Below, piece by piece: positions 20,481 to 31,829 of a stretch of DNA of 64,000 bases. The translations under genes were made by a program, and so were the position numbers. This DNA is from Caulobacter sp. 17J80-11 (lineage in GTDB: Bacteria > Pseudomonadota > Alphaproteobacteria > Caulobacterales > Caulobacteraceae). A model generated the notes under the pieces. It ran no database searches. It saw only the letters and a list, made by a program, of their open reading frames with translations, and was not told where the DNA came from. Location: positions 1 through 64,000 of the forward strand of contig NZ_JACSJI010000013.1 of NCBI RefSeq assembly GCF_014349105.1, given 5' to 3'. Positions within the stretch are counted from its first letter, which is position 1; every line of letters starts with the position of its first letter.

Positions 20481-21592
20481 CAGGCCACTGTCCGCCGGCG
20501 AGCGGGTTTGTCAAAGCGACCGTTCAGCACCTGGGCGGCGAGCTCGGGCAGCACCGCGTCGTAGGCGGCCAGCACGCGGGCGATCTCGGCCTCGCCCAGG
20601 GCCAGCGACGGCACGTGGGCGCCCAGGCTGAGCACGCCCTGGTCGTAGAGGCGGCGGGTCAGGGCTTCGAGCACGGCCTTGGCGTCGCGGCCCACCCGGG
20701 CGCGCACGTTCAGGCAGCTCCAGGTCGGGTCGCCGACGATCTCCAGGAATGAGCCGGCGCCCGCGGCGTGCAGGCGGGCCTCCACCTCGGCGGCGATCTC
20801 GGCCCCGCGCACGCGCAGCGCCGCGGGAACGTCGGCGCGCTCGACCGTGTCCAGGGTCGCGCAGGCGGCGGCCAGGGAGGCCGCGCCCGGGCGCGGGCCG
20901 GAAGCCGGCAGGGTCTTCATCAGCTCGATCGCGCCGGCCACGGCCCCCAGCGGGCGGCCGTTGGCGAGCGAGGCGCCGACCACCGCCAGGTCCGGGGCGA
21001 CGCCGTGCAGGGCCTGCGCCCCGCCGGCGTGGACGCGCAGCGCCGTGCGGCTCTCGTCGAACACCAGCACCACGCCGTCGCGGCGGGCCAGGCGCTTGGC
21101 GGCCAGCAGGAATTCGCGCGGGGCGTCGAGCGGGCGGATGATCAGGGCGGCGACCTCGCCGGCGTGGGTGTCCAGCGCCTCGCCGACGCTCTCGACGTCA
21201 CCGGCGGCGGCGACCGCGTCGTCGCAGAAGAAAGCGCCGTCGCGCCCGGTGACCGTCTTGGCGGCGACCAGGGCGTCGGCGAGGGCCAACTGCACCGAGG
21301 TGCGGAAGCCGACCGCCTCGGCGCAGGGCAGCACGTCGGCCAAGCGTTCGGCCGCTTCGGCCTCGGCCGCGCCGACCGAGGGGGCGGCGGCCACGGCGAT
21401 CTCGACCTGCGGGTCGTTCCAGCCGAGCAGCACAGCCCCGTCGTCTCCGTGGAGGTCGATGCGTTCGATGCCGGCGGCGTCGGTCACCAGGGCGCCGTGC
21501 AGGCGCCGGGCGGTCTTCACCACCGTCGCGTAGGCCGGCGGGCCGGCCGGTCGCGGGGTGGTCTGTCTTAGGCGGGCCTGAGCCTGCGCCAT
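20480..21592 (-). CDS. Class III aminotransferase-like protein lacking the PLP lysine
   Basis: The 370-residue protein aligns by eye with glutamate-1-semialdehyde-type aminotransferases: GVVLVFDESRTALRVHAGG keeps the pyridine-binding Asp, and GVAPDLAVVGASLANGRPLG matches the active-site loop. In catalytic relatives that loop reads PDL-x-x-SKALANG. Here the lysine position is Ala (GASLANG), and the SG[ST]EA phosphate-binding motif is also not evident. It is probably a pseudoenzyme or has a changed chemistry. The start ATG 21592 is preceded by GGGAGGAGA. It is translationally coupled to the aldo/keto reductase. Confidence 0.8.
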   Translation of the reverse strand: MAQAQARLRQTTPRPAGPPAYATVVKTARRLHGALVTDAAGIERIDLHGDDGAVLLGWNDPQVEIAVAAAPSVGAAEAEAAERLADVLPCAEAVGFRTSVQLALADALVAAKTVTGRDGAFFCDDAVAAAGDVESVGEALDTHAGEVAALIIRPLDAPREFLLAAKRLARRDGVVLVFDESRTALRVHAGGAQALHGVAPDLAVVGASLANGRPLGAVAGAIELMKTLPASGPRPGAASLAAACATLDTVERADVPAALRVRGAEIAAEVEARLHAAGAGSFLEIVGDPTWSCLNVRARVGRDAKAVLEALTRRLYDQGVLSLGAHVPSLALGEAEIARVLAAYDAVLPELAAQVLNGRFDKPARRRTVA

Positions 21593-21909
21593 GGCGTCTC
21601 CTCCCAGACTGCACTGGGTTGAGTCGCACCCTAAGGGGGAAAGCTTAGGAAGCCCTGAACGCCGGTCCGCGAGCGCGCCTTCGGGCTCGGCCGCCGCGAA
21701 TTCGTCCCGAAAAGAATAACGCCGGTATTCCTTCACCTCGCGAACTGCGGGGATTCGGCGAACGTGATTTATGCAGGTTTTTACAAAGGTTAGCTCGACA
21801 CGAGCATTACCCAGTCAACGGGGCGTTAACCAATGCAATTCGACAAGAACCGCAGCCAATAAAGCATTCGCGCGGTGTCCGGAGCCTTACGGACACAGGA
21901 GTTCCACCG
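21593..21909 (+). promoter_or_regulatory. Upstream region of the first chemotaxis receptor, with a hairpin next to its SD
   Basis: No gene is visible here. The segment is unusually AT-rich for the window (21710-21865). A hairpin GTGTCCG/CGGACAC (21875-21896) abuts the AGGAG ribosome binding site (21897-21901) of the receptor gene. The divergent aminotransferase-like gene must also have its promoter here. No confident promoter boxes could be picked. Confidence 0.4.
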
Positions 21910-23859
21910 ATGTCGCTCGCCAATCTTTCGGTATCGCGCAAGTTGACCGCGGCGTTCGCCGCCGTGGTCGTCACCATCGCCGCCATGGGCGCCACGGTGG
22001 CGATGAATCTGTCGACCGTGGAGAAGCTGAAACGGCAGGACGCCGAGATCGCCCAGGTGCTGGCCGCGGTCGATGGCGCGAGCTACGCCCTGGCGCGCCA
22101 GGAGAACAGCTATCGCGGCTTGCTGCTGTCGGGGGATTCTTACTACGTCAGCCGCATCGACAAGCATCGCGCGACCTTCAAGGCCCGCCTGGCCGACCTG
22201 CGCCGCCTTTATGTCGGCGATGCGGAGGCCCTGGCCCGTGTGGATCAGGCCGAGCAGGGCGCGGACGCCTGGTTCAAGGGCGTGGTCGAGAAGGGTGAGG
22301 CGCAGGTCGCCGACCCGGTCGGTCGGGCTGAGGCGGCGGCCATGATCGGGCCGAAGGGCGCCGCCGACGGCCTGATGGCGCCGGCCGAGGACGCCATCGG
22401 TGAAATGGTGAAGCTGGAAAGGGCGCGCGAAGCCGCGAACGGAGCTGCTCACGAGCGGGCGGTCAAGACCGCCGACCTGGTACTCTATGTCGGTCTGGCC
22501 GGCACGGTGGCGATCGCCGCGGCCATGGGGTGGCTGCTGGCCCGCGCCATCGCGGCGCCGATGGCCGGCATGACCGGCGTCATGCGCCGGCTGGCGGCCG
22601 GCGACAACGCCGTGGACGTGCCGGCCCGCGACCGGCGCGACGAGATCGGCGCCATGGCGGAAGCGGTGCAGGTGTTCAAGGACGCCGCGATCGAGAAGCT
22701 GCGGCTTGAACAGGACGCGGTCGCCAACCGCGCCGCCGCCGATGCGGAACGCCGCCGCGCCGAAGCCGCCCGTGAGGCGGCCGCAGCCGAGCAGGCGGCC
22801 GTCGTCGCCACCCTGGCCCAGGGGCTGGAGCGGCTGTCGGCGGGCGACCTGACCTGCCGCCTGACCCAGGGCTTCCCCGCCGACTACGAAAAGCTGAGGA
22901 CTGACTTCAACGCCGCCATGGGCCAGTTGCAGGCGGCCCTGCAGACGGTCGTCGCCAACATTCACGGCCTGCGCAGCGGCACCGGCGAGATTTCCGCCGC
23001 CTCCGACGACCTGTCGCGCCGCACCGAGCAGCAGGCCGCCAGCCTGGAGGAGACGGTCGCGGCGCTGGACGAGATCACCGTCACCGTCCGGCGCACCGCG
23101 GCCGGCGCCAAGCAGGCCGCCCAGGTGGTGAGCGCCGCGCGCGGCGACGCCGAGCAGAGCGGCGTGATCGTGCGCGACGCGGTCGCGGCCATGGGCGAGA
23201 TCGAGCGCTCGGCCGGCCAGATCGGCCAGATCATCGGGGTGATCGACGAGATCGCCTTCCAGACCAACCTGCTGGCCCTGAACGCCGGGGTCGAGGCCGC
23301 CCGCGCCGGCGAAGCCGGAAAGGGCTTCGCGGTGGTGGCCTCCGAGGTCCGGGGGCTGGCCCAGCGCTCGGCCGAAGCCGCCAAGGAGATCAAGGCGCTG
23401 ATCACCACCTCGACCGCCCAGGTCGGCTCCGGCGTGGATCTGGTCGGCCGCACCGGCCAGGCTTTGGCCCGTATCGTCGAGCGGGTGGCCGAGATCGACG
23501 GCCTGGTCGGCGAAATCGCCGGCTCCGCCCAGGAGCAGGCCACCGGCCTGCAGCAGGTCAATGCGGCCATGACCCAGATGGACCAGGCCACTCAGCAGAA
23601 CGCCGCCATGGTCGAGGAGACCACCGCCGCCAGCCACGCCCTGGCTCAGGAGGCCGAGGTGCTGGCCGGCTCGGTCGCTCGCTTCCGCCTTGGCGAGCGG
23701 CGGGCGGAGGCGCGCGTCGCCCCGGCCCGCCCGGCGGCGCCGGCGCGGCCGCAGCCGGTCGTCCCGGCCGCCCGCCCGGCCCTCAAGCACGTGGGCCGCG
23801 GCGGCGCGGCCCGGGCCTGGGCGCCCCAGCCGGACGCCGACGGCTGGGAAGAGTTCTGA
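21910..23859 (+). CDS. Methyl-accepting chemotaxis protein
   Basis: This 649-residue transmembrane receptor has TM1 at about 11-31 and a periplasmic helical sensor of about 155 residues resembling CHASE3/4-helix bundles. TM2 lies at about 190-212, a HAMP domain at 213-266, a long linker with a second HAMP-like segment, and the kinase-control domain with its highly conserved tip ([20 protein letters not shown], about 448-467). The C-terminal WEEF resembles the NWETF-type tether for CheR/CheB. AGGAG precedes the ATG. It is a close paralogue of the next gene. Confidence 0.95.
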   Translation: MSLANLSVSRKLTAAFAAVVVTIAAMGATVAMNLSTVEKLKRQDAEIAQVLAAVDGASYALARQENSYRGLLLSGDSYYVSRIDKHRATFKARLADLRRLYVGDAEALARVDQAEQGADAWFKGVVEKGEAQVADPVGRAEAAAMIGPKGAADGLMAPAEDAIGEMVKLERAREAANGAAHERAVKTADLVLYVGLAGTVAIAAAMGWLLARAIAAPMAGMTGVMRRLAAGDNAVDVPARDRRDEIGAMAEAVQVFKDAAIEKLRLEQDAVANRAAADAERRRAEAAREAAAAEQAAVVATLAQGLERLSAGDLTCRLTQGFPADYEKLRTDFNAAMGQLQAALQTVVANIHGLRSGTGEISAASDDLSRRTEQQAASLEETVAALDEITVTVRRTAAGAKQAAQVVSAARGDAEQSGVIVRDAVAAMGEIERSAGQIGQIIGVIDEIAFQTNLLALNAGVEAARAGEAGKGFAVVASEVRGLAQRSAEAAKEIKALITTSTAQVGSGVDLVGRTGQALARIVERVAEIDGLVGEIAGSAQEQATGLQQVNAAMTQMDQATQQNAAMVEETTAASHALAQEAEVLAGSVARFRLGERRAEARVAPARPAAPARPQPVVPAARPALKHVGRGGAARAWAPQPDADGWEEF

Positions 23860-24136
23860 TCGGGCCCCCGGCCTAGGTAGCTTCCCGGAGTTTCGCTCGC
23901 CGCCCGCGACCGCCACGGTCGGGCGCGCGTCCGTGCGCGTTCGCGACGGTTGGGGGGAAGCAATCGGGAACGATTGTACCCGCGTTCGTTGAACGCGATC
24001 TTGTCAAGTATTCACATCAGTTCTCGCGGCGCGTTTACCTCGCCCGCAACGGACCGTTTACCATTCAAGACTGATACGAGCTCAGAGCCCGAGGTCGGCG
24101 ACCTCACCGATCCGCGGGCGAGCCGAGGATTCACCC

Positions 24137-26047
24137 ATGTCGTTCGCCGACCTTCCGATCTCGCGCAAGCTGACGGCCGCCTTCGCCGCCGTGATCCTGG
24201 CCTGCGGCGCGGCGAGCGCGTTGGTGTTCGTCAACATGCGGGCCATCCAGACGGCCGCCGCCGAAGACGCGGAGAGCCGGGAGGTGCTGGCCGACGCGGC
24301 CGAGGTGAAGCTGGTCCTGCTGGAAGAGCAGAACGCCATGCGCGGCTACGTCGCCTCCGGCGACGCCCAGTTCCTGAAGAAGTTCGAGGATCACCGCGCC
24401 GACTACGCCAAGGCGGTCGAGGCCCTGCGGACCGCCGACGACCACCCGGACCACGTGAAGCGCATGGCGGCGCTGGACGAAGCTGAAGCGAAGTTCGAGA
24501 CGGAAGCCAGGGCCATGCTGGCGATCGCCGGCGACCCGGCCACCCGCCTGCAGGCCGAGGCGGTGATCGGCGAGAAGGCGCGCCTGACCGCCGTGCGCGA
24601 GGCCCTTAAGGCCACCACCGACACCCATGAGGCCCTGTTGGCGCAACGCAAGGTCGCCCAGTCCAAGGCCTTCGCCTCCGCCTATCTCGGCTTCTTCGTC
24701 GGCGGCGGGGTCGCCCTGGCCATCGCCCTGGCCATGGCCTGGGTCCTTACACGCTCGATCGCTCGCCCGATCGTCGGCATGACCGGCGCCATGGGCCGGC
24801 TGGCGGCTGGCGACAACCAGGTGAACGTGCCCGCCGTCGGCCGCCGCGACGAGATCGGCGCGATGGCCCAGGCGGTGCTGCACTTCAAGGACGCCGCCGT
24901 CGAGAAGGCCCGGCTGGAAGGCCAGACCGAGGCCCAGCGCCGCGCCGCCGAGGACGAGCGCCGCCGCCACGAGGCCGAGCGCGCCGCCGCCGCCGAAGCC
25001 CAGGCCGCGGTGGTCGCCGCCGTGGCCGGCGGCCTGGCCCGTGTCGCCGAGGGCGACCTGACCGAGCGGCTGGAGAAGGCTTTCCCGGCCGACTACGAGG
25101 TCCTGCGCCGCGACTTCAACCGGGCCATGGATCAGCTGCAGGAAGCCATGGTCGCCGTGGCCGAAGCCACCGACGGCATCCGCACCGGCACCACCGAGAT
25201 TTCCAGCGCCGCCGACGACCTGTCGCGCCGCACAGAGCAGCAGGCCGCCAGCCTCGAAGAGACCGCCGCGGCGCTGGACGAGATCACCGCCACGGTGAAG
25301 CGCACCGCCGAGGGCGCCGCCACCGCCCGCGACGCGGTCGGCCGGGCCGCGGCCGACGCGGAGACCGGCGGCAAGGTGGTCCGCGACGCGGTCGCCGCCA
25401 TGGGCGAGATTGAAGGTTCGGCCAAGCAGATCGGCCAGATCATCGGGGTGATCGACGAGATCGCTTTCCAGACCAACCTGCTGGCGCTCAACGCCGGCGT
25501 GGAAGCCGCCCGCGCCGGCGACGCCGGCAAGGGCTTCGCGGTCGTGGCCTCGGAAGTGCGCGCCCTGGCCCAGCGCTCCGCCGAGGCCGCCAAGGAGATC
25601 AAGACCCTGATCTCGGCGAGCTCCGACCAGGTGGCCGCCGGCGTGGCGCTGGTCGGCCGCTCCGGCCAGGCGCTCTCGCGCATCGTCGAGCAGGTCGGCC
25701 GGGTGCGCGGCCTGGTGGGCGAGATCGCCGCCTCGGCTCAGGAGCAGGCGGTGGGCCTGCAGCAGGTCAACACCGCGGTGAACCAGATGGATCAGGTCAC
25801 CCAGCAGAACGCGGCGATGGTGGAGGAATCCACCGCCGCCAGCCACACGGTGGCGCGTGAGGCCGAGGAGCTGGCCCGCCGCATCGGCCGCTTCCGCCTG
25901 TCGACCGAAGCCGCCCGCCCGAGCGCCCGGCCGGCTCCGGTGCGGCCGGCGCCCTCCCGCAATCCGGTGGTGGCCGCCGCCTTCCGCGGGGCTGCGGCCC
26001 GCAAGCTCGACCTTCAGGTGGACGAGGACGGCTGGACCGAGTTCTGA
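24137..26047 (+). CDS. Methyl-accepting chemotaxis protein (paralogue of the preceding gene)
   Basis: This 636-residue receptor has TM1 at about 12-32, a periplasmic helical sensor to about 180, TM2 at about 182-205, HAMP at about 206-258, a second HAMP-like segment, and the signalling domain with the same conserved tip. It ends in WTEF, again a CheR/CheB tether-like tail. The sensor regions of the two proteins have diverged while the signalling halves are nearly identical, as expected for a duplicated pair sensing different cues. The 277-base gap before it shows no gene. CGTTTACC in that gap parallels CGTTAACC upstream of the first receptor. Confidence 0.95.
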   Translation: MSFADLPISRKLTAAFAAVILACGAASALVFVNMRAIQTAAAEDAESREVLADAAEVKLVLLEEQNAMRGYVASGDAQFLKKFEDHRADYAKAVEALRTADDHPDHVKRMAALDEAEAKFETEARAMLAIAGDPATRLQAEAVIGEKARLTAVREALKATTDTHEALLAQRKVAQSKAFASAYLGFFVGGGVALAIALAMAWVLTRSIARPIVGMTGAMGRLAAGDNQVNVPAVGRRDEIGAMAQAVLHFKDAAVEKARLEGQTEAQRRAAEDERRRHEAERAAAAEAQAAVVAAVAGGLARVAEGDLTERLEKAFPADYEVLRRDFNRAMDQLQEAMVAVAEATDGIRTGTTEISSAADDLSRRTEQQAASLEETAAALDEITATVKRTAEGAATARDAVGRAAADAETGGKVVRDAVAAMGEIEGSAKQIGQIIGVIDEIAFQTNLLALNAGVEAARAGDAGKGFAVVASEVRALAQRSAEAAKEIKTLISASSDQVAAGVALVGRSGQALSRIVEQVGRVRGLVGEIAASAQEQAVGLQQVNTAVNQMDQVTQQNAAMVEESTAASHTVAREAEELARRIGRFRLSTEAARPSARPAPVRPAPSRNPVVAAAFRGAAARKLDLQVDEDGWTEF

Positions 26048-26054
26048 TGGGCGC

Positions 26055-26624
26055 GTGGACGCGCGCGCACCCCGGCTGAGGACCTTTGCTGCGGCCGCCT
26101 TCCTGTGGGGGGCGGCCGAAGCCTTTCTGTTCTTCGTGGTGCCGGACGTGCTGCTGGCCTGGGTGGCGCTGCGGCGCGGTCTGAAGGCGGCGCTCATCTG
26201 CAGCCTGTTGGCCGCCGCCGGCGCGACCCTGGGCGGGGCGGCCATGTACGGCTGGGCCGCGCGCTCGCCGGAGACGGCCGCGCGAGCGGTCGAGGCGGTG
26301 CCGGCCGTGCAGGACGGTTCTACGGATCGCGCCGTCGAGGCCATGCGCCGCGAGGGCTGGTTCCGCGCGGCGGCGACCGGCGCCTTCGCCGGGCGGCCCT
26401 ACAAGCTCTACTCGGCCGCCGCGCCGCGCGCCGGCGTGAAGCCGGCGGCCTGGGTCGCGGGGGCGGCGCCGATCCGGCTGCCGCGCTTCCTCATGATGAG
26501 CGTAGGGTTCGCCGCGCTGGGCGCTCTGCTGCGCGAGCGCATGGACCGGCGGATGATGCTGGCCGTCTACGGGACGGGCTGGGCCCTGTTCTACGCGGCG
26601 TTCTGGACCGTCACGCCGGGATGA
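26055..26624 (+). CDS. Integral membrane protein (DedA/YqaA-like), unknown function
   Basis: The 189-residue hydrophobic protein has about four membrane segments. The N-terminal pattern LWGAAEAFLFFVVPDVLLAWVAL, with a Gly-rich second helix (GATLGGAAMYG), recalls YqaA/DedA-type (VTT) membrane proteins, but the match is partial. GTG 26055 is the likely start because an ATG at 26047 is out of frame and closes after ten codons. It lies eight bases after the receptor stop and is probably co-transcribed. Confidence 0.6.
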   Translation: MDARAPRLRTFAAAAFLWGAAEAFLFFVVPDVLLAWVALRRGLKAALICSLLAAAGATLGGAAMYGWAARSPETAARAVEAVPAVQDGSTDRAVEAMRREGWFRAAATGAFAGRPYKLYSAAAPRAGVKPAAWVAGAAPIRLPRFLMMSVGFAALGALLRERMDRRMMLAVYGTGWALFYAAFWTVTPG

Positions 26625-26661
26625 GAGACCGGCCGGCGCGCGCCGACCGGTCCTTACGCAA

Positions 26662-26835
26662 TCAGCTCTTCTTCATGCCCATCATGGCTGCCAGGCCCAG
26701 CACCACGCCGGCGCCCATCGAGGCCTTGTCCGCCCACTTGGGCATGCTGGCTTCGAACGGCAGCATGTCGGTGAACATCATCGCCGCGCCGACGCCGACC
26801 AGAACGATCGCGATCAGGAACATCAGGTTTTTCAT
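26662..26835 (-). CDS. Small two-helix membrane protein
   Basis: The 57-residue protein starts at ATG 26835 after a very strong GGGAGGGGG ribosome binding site. It has two hydrophobic segments (about 3-22 and 38-53) around a short polar loop and ends in KKS. No family was recognised. It is transcribed away from mmsA. Confidence 0.7.
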   Translation of the reverse strand: MKNLMFLIAIVLVGVGAAMMFTDMLPFEASMPKWADKASMGAGVVLGLAAMMGMKKS

Positions 26836-27018
26836 GGTTCGCCCCCTCCCCAGGGCGGATCGAGGGTAAGCCTGATCCGCGCGATCTGGCAAACCGACGG
26901 TATTTGCGATGGAACGGGACGCCGCGACGTGAAGCGGCGCCGAGACCGCTAGCCTGACGCTGCGCCAAGGCGTAAGACGCCGCCCGAAAGCCCAACAAGA
27001 ACCAAGAGGGAGACGCGC

Positions 27019-28520
<1,502 letters not shown>

Positions 28521-28521
<1 letters not shown>

Positions 28522-28649
28522 TGAACGAGACGGAGGCGGGCCGCGAGCGCCACACGCGCGCACCCAAGCGGCCCGCCGCCTTCTTCGTGCTGTTCGCCCT
28601 CGCCGGCCTGATTTTGGCCGGCGGTGTGGCCTGGATGCTCACCCGCTAG
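28521..28649 (+). CDS. 42-residue single-span membrane protein coupled to mmsA
   Basis: The ATG overlaps the mmsA TGA (TGATG arrangement). The product has a charged 19-residue N-terminus followed by one membrane helix (about 20-39) and ends MLTR. Coupling and the clean amphipathic layout support a real gene. It has no recognised family and is short enough to be missed by gene callers. Confidence 0.55.
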
Positions 28650-28736
28650 TTGATTTCGCAGGCGCCCCCTTCGAGTAACGCCGGTTTCGCTGTAAAGGTT
28701 AACCTGCGCGGTAACGATCCGCGCGGGGAGGCCCTT

Positions 28737-29807
28737 ATGGCGGCGGCGTCGCATCATCGGTTTCTGCTTTACAGCCTGCTGGCGGCCGTGCTCGGCCTGT
28801 CGCTGGCTGGCGGCGGCTATTGGGGCTACTGGAACTACTACGCCCGCTTCCAGCCGGTGCTGATCACCAAGAACCAGAGCGACATCCAGAAAATCCTGGA
28901 CGAGAGCGGCTGGGTCTCGCCCGGCGACCGCACCGGTCCGTGGCTGTACGTGGTGGGCTGGCGCAACTGCGACGCCTGCACGACCTACGAGCGCGAGGAA
29001 TTCCCCAAGCTGCGCGCCGCCGGCGTCGACACCCGCGTGATCGTCTTCGCCCGCGAAGAGCGCGAAGGCCTCGTCCAATCCACCCCTTCGGAACGCGCCA
29101 CGGTCGCGGCCCTGTGGCTGGACCGCGACTGGGCCCTGTACCAGCGCTGGAAGACCGTCAGCTCGCGGGCCTGGACGGCCGAGGGGCTGAAGGCGGCCGA
29201 CGGCGACATCGCCCGCACGGCGGTGGTCGACGCGACCGGCGCCACCGCGACCCAGCTGCAGACCTACCTGCGCGGGAACAACGTGGACGGCGCCTATCCG
29301 ATGGTGCTGTGGCGCGATCCGGACGGCTACCTGAAGGCCTGCGCCTGCGCCGACAAGCGCAGCTGGCACTTCATTCGCAAGGACCTGGGCGCGCCGGACA
29401 AGGCCCCCAAGACCACCGACGAGAACGCCGTGGTGCCGCCGCCGGTCGCGCCGAGCGCCGCGCCAGCCGCCGTCGCGGCTCCGGCCCTGCCGCGGGAAGC
29501 CCTGCCGGCCGAAGAAGCCGCGCCGGGAGAGGCCGCGCCGGCCCCGGCCGCGAACGCGACCACGACGGTCGCCGCGCCGGCTCCGGCCCAGACTCAGGCC
29601 CAGACTCAGGCCCAGACGCAGGCCCCGACCGCGGTCGCCGCCCAGGCCGCGCCCTCGCAGCCGGCCGCGGCCAAGCCCGCCGCCGTCAAGCCCGCCCCCG
29701 CCAAGGCCGCTCCGGCGAGGCCCGCCCCCGCGCCCAAAAAGGAGCAGGGGACCGGCGAGACCCTGCTGGCCTCCGCGAAGGCCAAGCTGGAGAACCTGTT
29801 TCTCTGA
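28737..29807 (+). CDS. Membrane-anchored thioredoxin-like protein with Ala/Pro tail
   Basis: The 356-residue protein has a membrane anchor at about 9-28, then a thioredoxin-like periplasmic domain with the redox-type motif WRNCDAC (Cys78, Cys81) and, later, a CACADK segment. From about residue 235 it becomes a long Ala/Pro/Lys/Gln low-complexity tail that includes a 12-base DNA repeat. ATG 28737 has GGGGAG upstream; an in-frame start at 28650 is less likely. A thiol-redox role in the envelope is inferred from the fold and CxxC motif only. Confidence 0.75.
   Translation: MAAASHHRFLLYSLLAAVLGLSLAGGGYWGYWNYYARFQPVLITKNQSDIQKILDESGWVSPGDRTGPWLYVVGWRNCDACTTYEREEFPKLRAAGVDTRVIVFAREEREGLVQSTPSERATVAALWLDRDWALYQRWKTVSSRAWTAEGLKAADGDIARTAVVDATGATATQLQTYLRGNNVDGAYPMVLWRDPDGYLKACACADKRSWHFIRKDLGAPDKAPKTTDENAVVPPPVAPSAAPAAVAAPALPREALPAEEAAPGEAAPAPAANATTTVAAPAPAQTQAQTQAQTQAPTAVAAQAAPSQPAAAKPAAVKPAPAKAAPARPAPAPKKEQGTGETLLASAKAKLENLFL
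29586..29621 (+). repeat. Three 12-base tandem repeats inside the thioredoxin-like gene
   Basis: The unit GCCCAGACTCAG occurs at 29586 and 29598, with a one-base variant at 29610. It encodes AQTQ three times in the low-complexity tail. In-frame copy-number change is possible without frameshift. Confidence 0.85.
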
Positions 29808-29920
29808 GCCTTGAGCGCTCCGTCGTCGGGAGCCGGGCCGGTTCTGTCGAAAGTTTCATGACCAGCGGTCGAGATTGCGCCTAAGCTCCCGCCCGATTTT
29901 CATCGGGAGGGGCCCGTCCA

Positions 29921-31762
29921 ATGCTCAAGTCCGCCGCGTCCGCGCTCGCCATCCTCGTCAGCCTGTCCGCCGCCCACGCCTGGGCCGCGGCCCCGGCCGC
30001 CGCGCCCGCCGCCAAGGCCGCGCCGGCGGCGCAGACCGAAGACCAGCGGCTCGCCGCCTTCTTCGACGCCACCTTCAAGGAGCAGCTGGCGCTCAGCCCC
30101 GAGGGCCTGACCCAGCTGGGCTCCAAGGACCGCTACGGCGAGCTCGGCGACTACACCCTCGCCGGCGAACAGCAGCAGCTGGACCTCACCAAGGCGCAGC
30201 TGGAGCGCATGAAGCGCGAGTTCGACTACGCCAAGCTGTGCGACAGCGGCAAGCTGTCCTACCGCCTCTACGAGCACCAGGCCGAGACCTCGATGCGGCT
30301 GGCCAAGTGGCGCTGGCAGAACTACGCGGTGTCCTCGAACGGCAGCGCCCTGAACGGCCTGCCGGTCATGTTGATCAACAGCCATCGCGTGGACAGCGTC
30401 GCCGACGCCGAGGCCTATATCTCGCGGCTGAAGGCGATGGAGCGGGTGGGCGGCGAGATCGCCGACGACCTGGACGCCCGCACCGCCAAGGGCTTCGTCT
30501 CGCCGAGCTTCGTCTACAAGCCGGTGATCGGCGACACCCGCTCGCAGATCGAGGGCGCGCCCTTCACCGCCGGCCAGGACGTGGCCGTGTGGGCCGACTT
30601 CAAGAAGAAGGTCGAGGCGCTGAAGGTCGACCCGGCCGCCAAGGCCAAGCTGCTGGCCGACGGCGAAGCGGCCATGAAGGGCCCCTACAAGCGCGGCTTC
30701 GACCGCGTGATCGCCTCGCTCGAGAACGCGTCCAAGTCGGCCAATTCGACCGACGGCGTGTGGCGGCTGCCCGACGGCGACGCCTACTACGCCGACACGG
30801 TACGCTTCTACACCACCACCGACCTGACCCCGGCCCAGATCCACGACATCGGCCTGTCGGAAGTCGCCCGCATCCACAAGGAGATGGAGGCGATCAAGGA
30901 CAAGGTCGGGTTCAAGGGGACGCTGGCCGAATTCTTCACCTACGTGAAGACCGATCCCAAGTTCCACTACCCGAACACGCCCGAGGGCAAGCAGCAGTAC
31001 CTGGCCGACGCTACGGCCATGGTGGCGACCTACATGAAGGACGCCGCCGGCAAGCAGTTCTCGAACCTGCCGAAGGGCCCGCTCGAGGTGAAGGCGGTCG
31101 AGCCGTGGCGCGAGGCGACCGCGTCGGTGGCCTTCTACAACCCGGGCACGCCAGACGGTTCGCGGCCGGGCATCTACTACGTCAACCTGTCCGACATGAA
31201 CCAGGTGCTGAAGCCGCAGATCGAGGCGATCACCTACCACGAGGGCACCCCGGGCCATCACTTCCAGCTGGCCCGCAGCCTGGAGCAGGCCGACCTGCCG
31301 ATGTTCCGTCGCCTGAGCTACCAGGGCGCCTACATCGAGGGCTGGGGGCTGTACGCCGAGAAGCTCGGCAAGGAAGCCGGCTTCTACCAGGACCCGTATT
31401 CCGACTTCGGCCGGCTGTCGCTGGAGCTGTGGCGCGCGGGCCGTCTGGTGGTCGACACCGGCATCCACGCCAAGCACTGGTCGCGCGACCAGGCGATGCA
31501 GTACTTCCGCGACAACACCCTGCTGTCCGAGCGCGACGTCGCCAAGGAGATCGACCGCTACATCACCAACCCGGGCCAGGCGACCAGCTACAAGATCGGC
31601 CAGCTGAAGATCCTGGAGCTGCGCGAGAAGGCGAAGGCCGCCCTGGGTCCGAAGTTCGACCTCAAGGCCTTCCACGAGGTGGTGCTGGCCAACGGCGCCC
31701 TGCCGCTGGACGTGCTGACCGAGCAGGTCGACGCTTACATCGCCAAGACCAAGGGCAGCTGA
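29921..31762 (+). CDS. DUF885 family secreted protein (metallopeptidase-like)
   Basis: The 613-residue protein has a signal peptide (1-22, cut after AWA) and a long helical body typical of DUF885. The conserved motif HEGTPGHHFQ (His440, His446, His447) and a downstream YIEGWGLYAEKL (Glu) are arranged like a zinc-peptidase site, although the spacing is HExxxxHH-type rather than classical HExxH. The ribosome binding site GGGAGGGG is strong, and CCTAAGCT about 38 bases upstream is a possible -10. A terminator follows. A smaller relative lies at 37964-39247. Confidence 0.88.
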   Translation: MLKSAASALAILVSLSAAHAWAAAPAAAPAAKAAPAAQTEDQRLAAFFDATFKEQLALSPEGLTQLGSKDRYGELGDYTLAGEQQQLDLTKAQLERMKREFDYAKLCDSGKLSYRLYEHQAETSMRLAKWRWQNYAVSSNGSALNGLPVMLINSHRVDSVADAEAYISRLKAMERVGGEIADDLDARTAKGFVSPSFVYKPVIGDTRSQIEGAPFTAGQDVAVWADFKKKVEALKVDPAAKAKLLADGEAAMKGPYKRGFDRVIASLENASKSANSTDGVWRLPDGDAYYADTVRFYTTTDLTPAQIHDIGLSEVARIHKEMEAIKDKVGFKGTLAEFFTYVKTDPKFHYPNTPEGKQQYLADATAMVATYMKDAAGKQFSNLPKGPLEVKAVEPWREATASVAFYNPGTPDGSRPGIYYVNLSDMNQVLKPQIEAITYHEGTPGHHFQLARSLEQADLPMFRRLSYQGAYIEGWGLYAEKLGKEAGFYQDPYSDFGRLSLELWRAGRLVVDTGIHAKHWSRDQAMQYFRDNTLLSERDVAKEIDRYITNPGQATSYKIGQLKILELREKAKAALGPKFDLKAFHEVVLANGALPLDVLTEQVDAYIAKTKGS

Positions 31763-31787
31763 GCTCTCGGCGCCTGATCCAAGACGA

Positions 31788-31817
31788 AGCCCCGGCCGGC
31801 GACGGCCGGGGCTTTTT
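31788..31817 (+). terminator. Intrinsic terminator of the DUF885 gene
   Basis: An 11-bp stem AGCCCCGGCCG/CGGCCGGGGCT with a GCGA loop is followed by TTTT. Confidence 0.9.
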
Positions 31818-31829
31818 CTTTGGCGGACG

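Noticed and set aside
23860-24136. CtrA (TTAA-N7-TTAA) box upstream of the second chemotaxis receptor
   Set aside because: Only half-site-like words (CGTTTACC, and CGTTAACC before the first receptor) were found, without the paired spacing.
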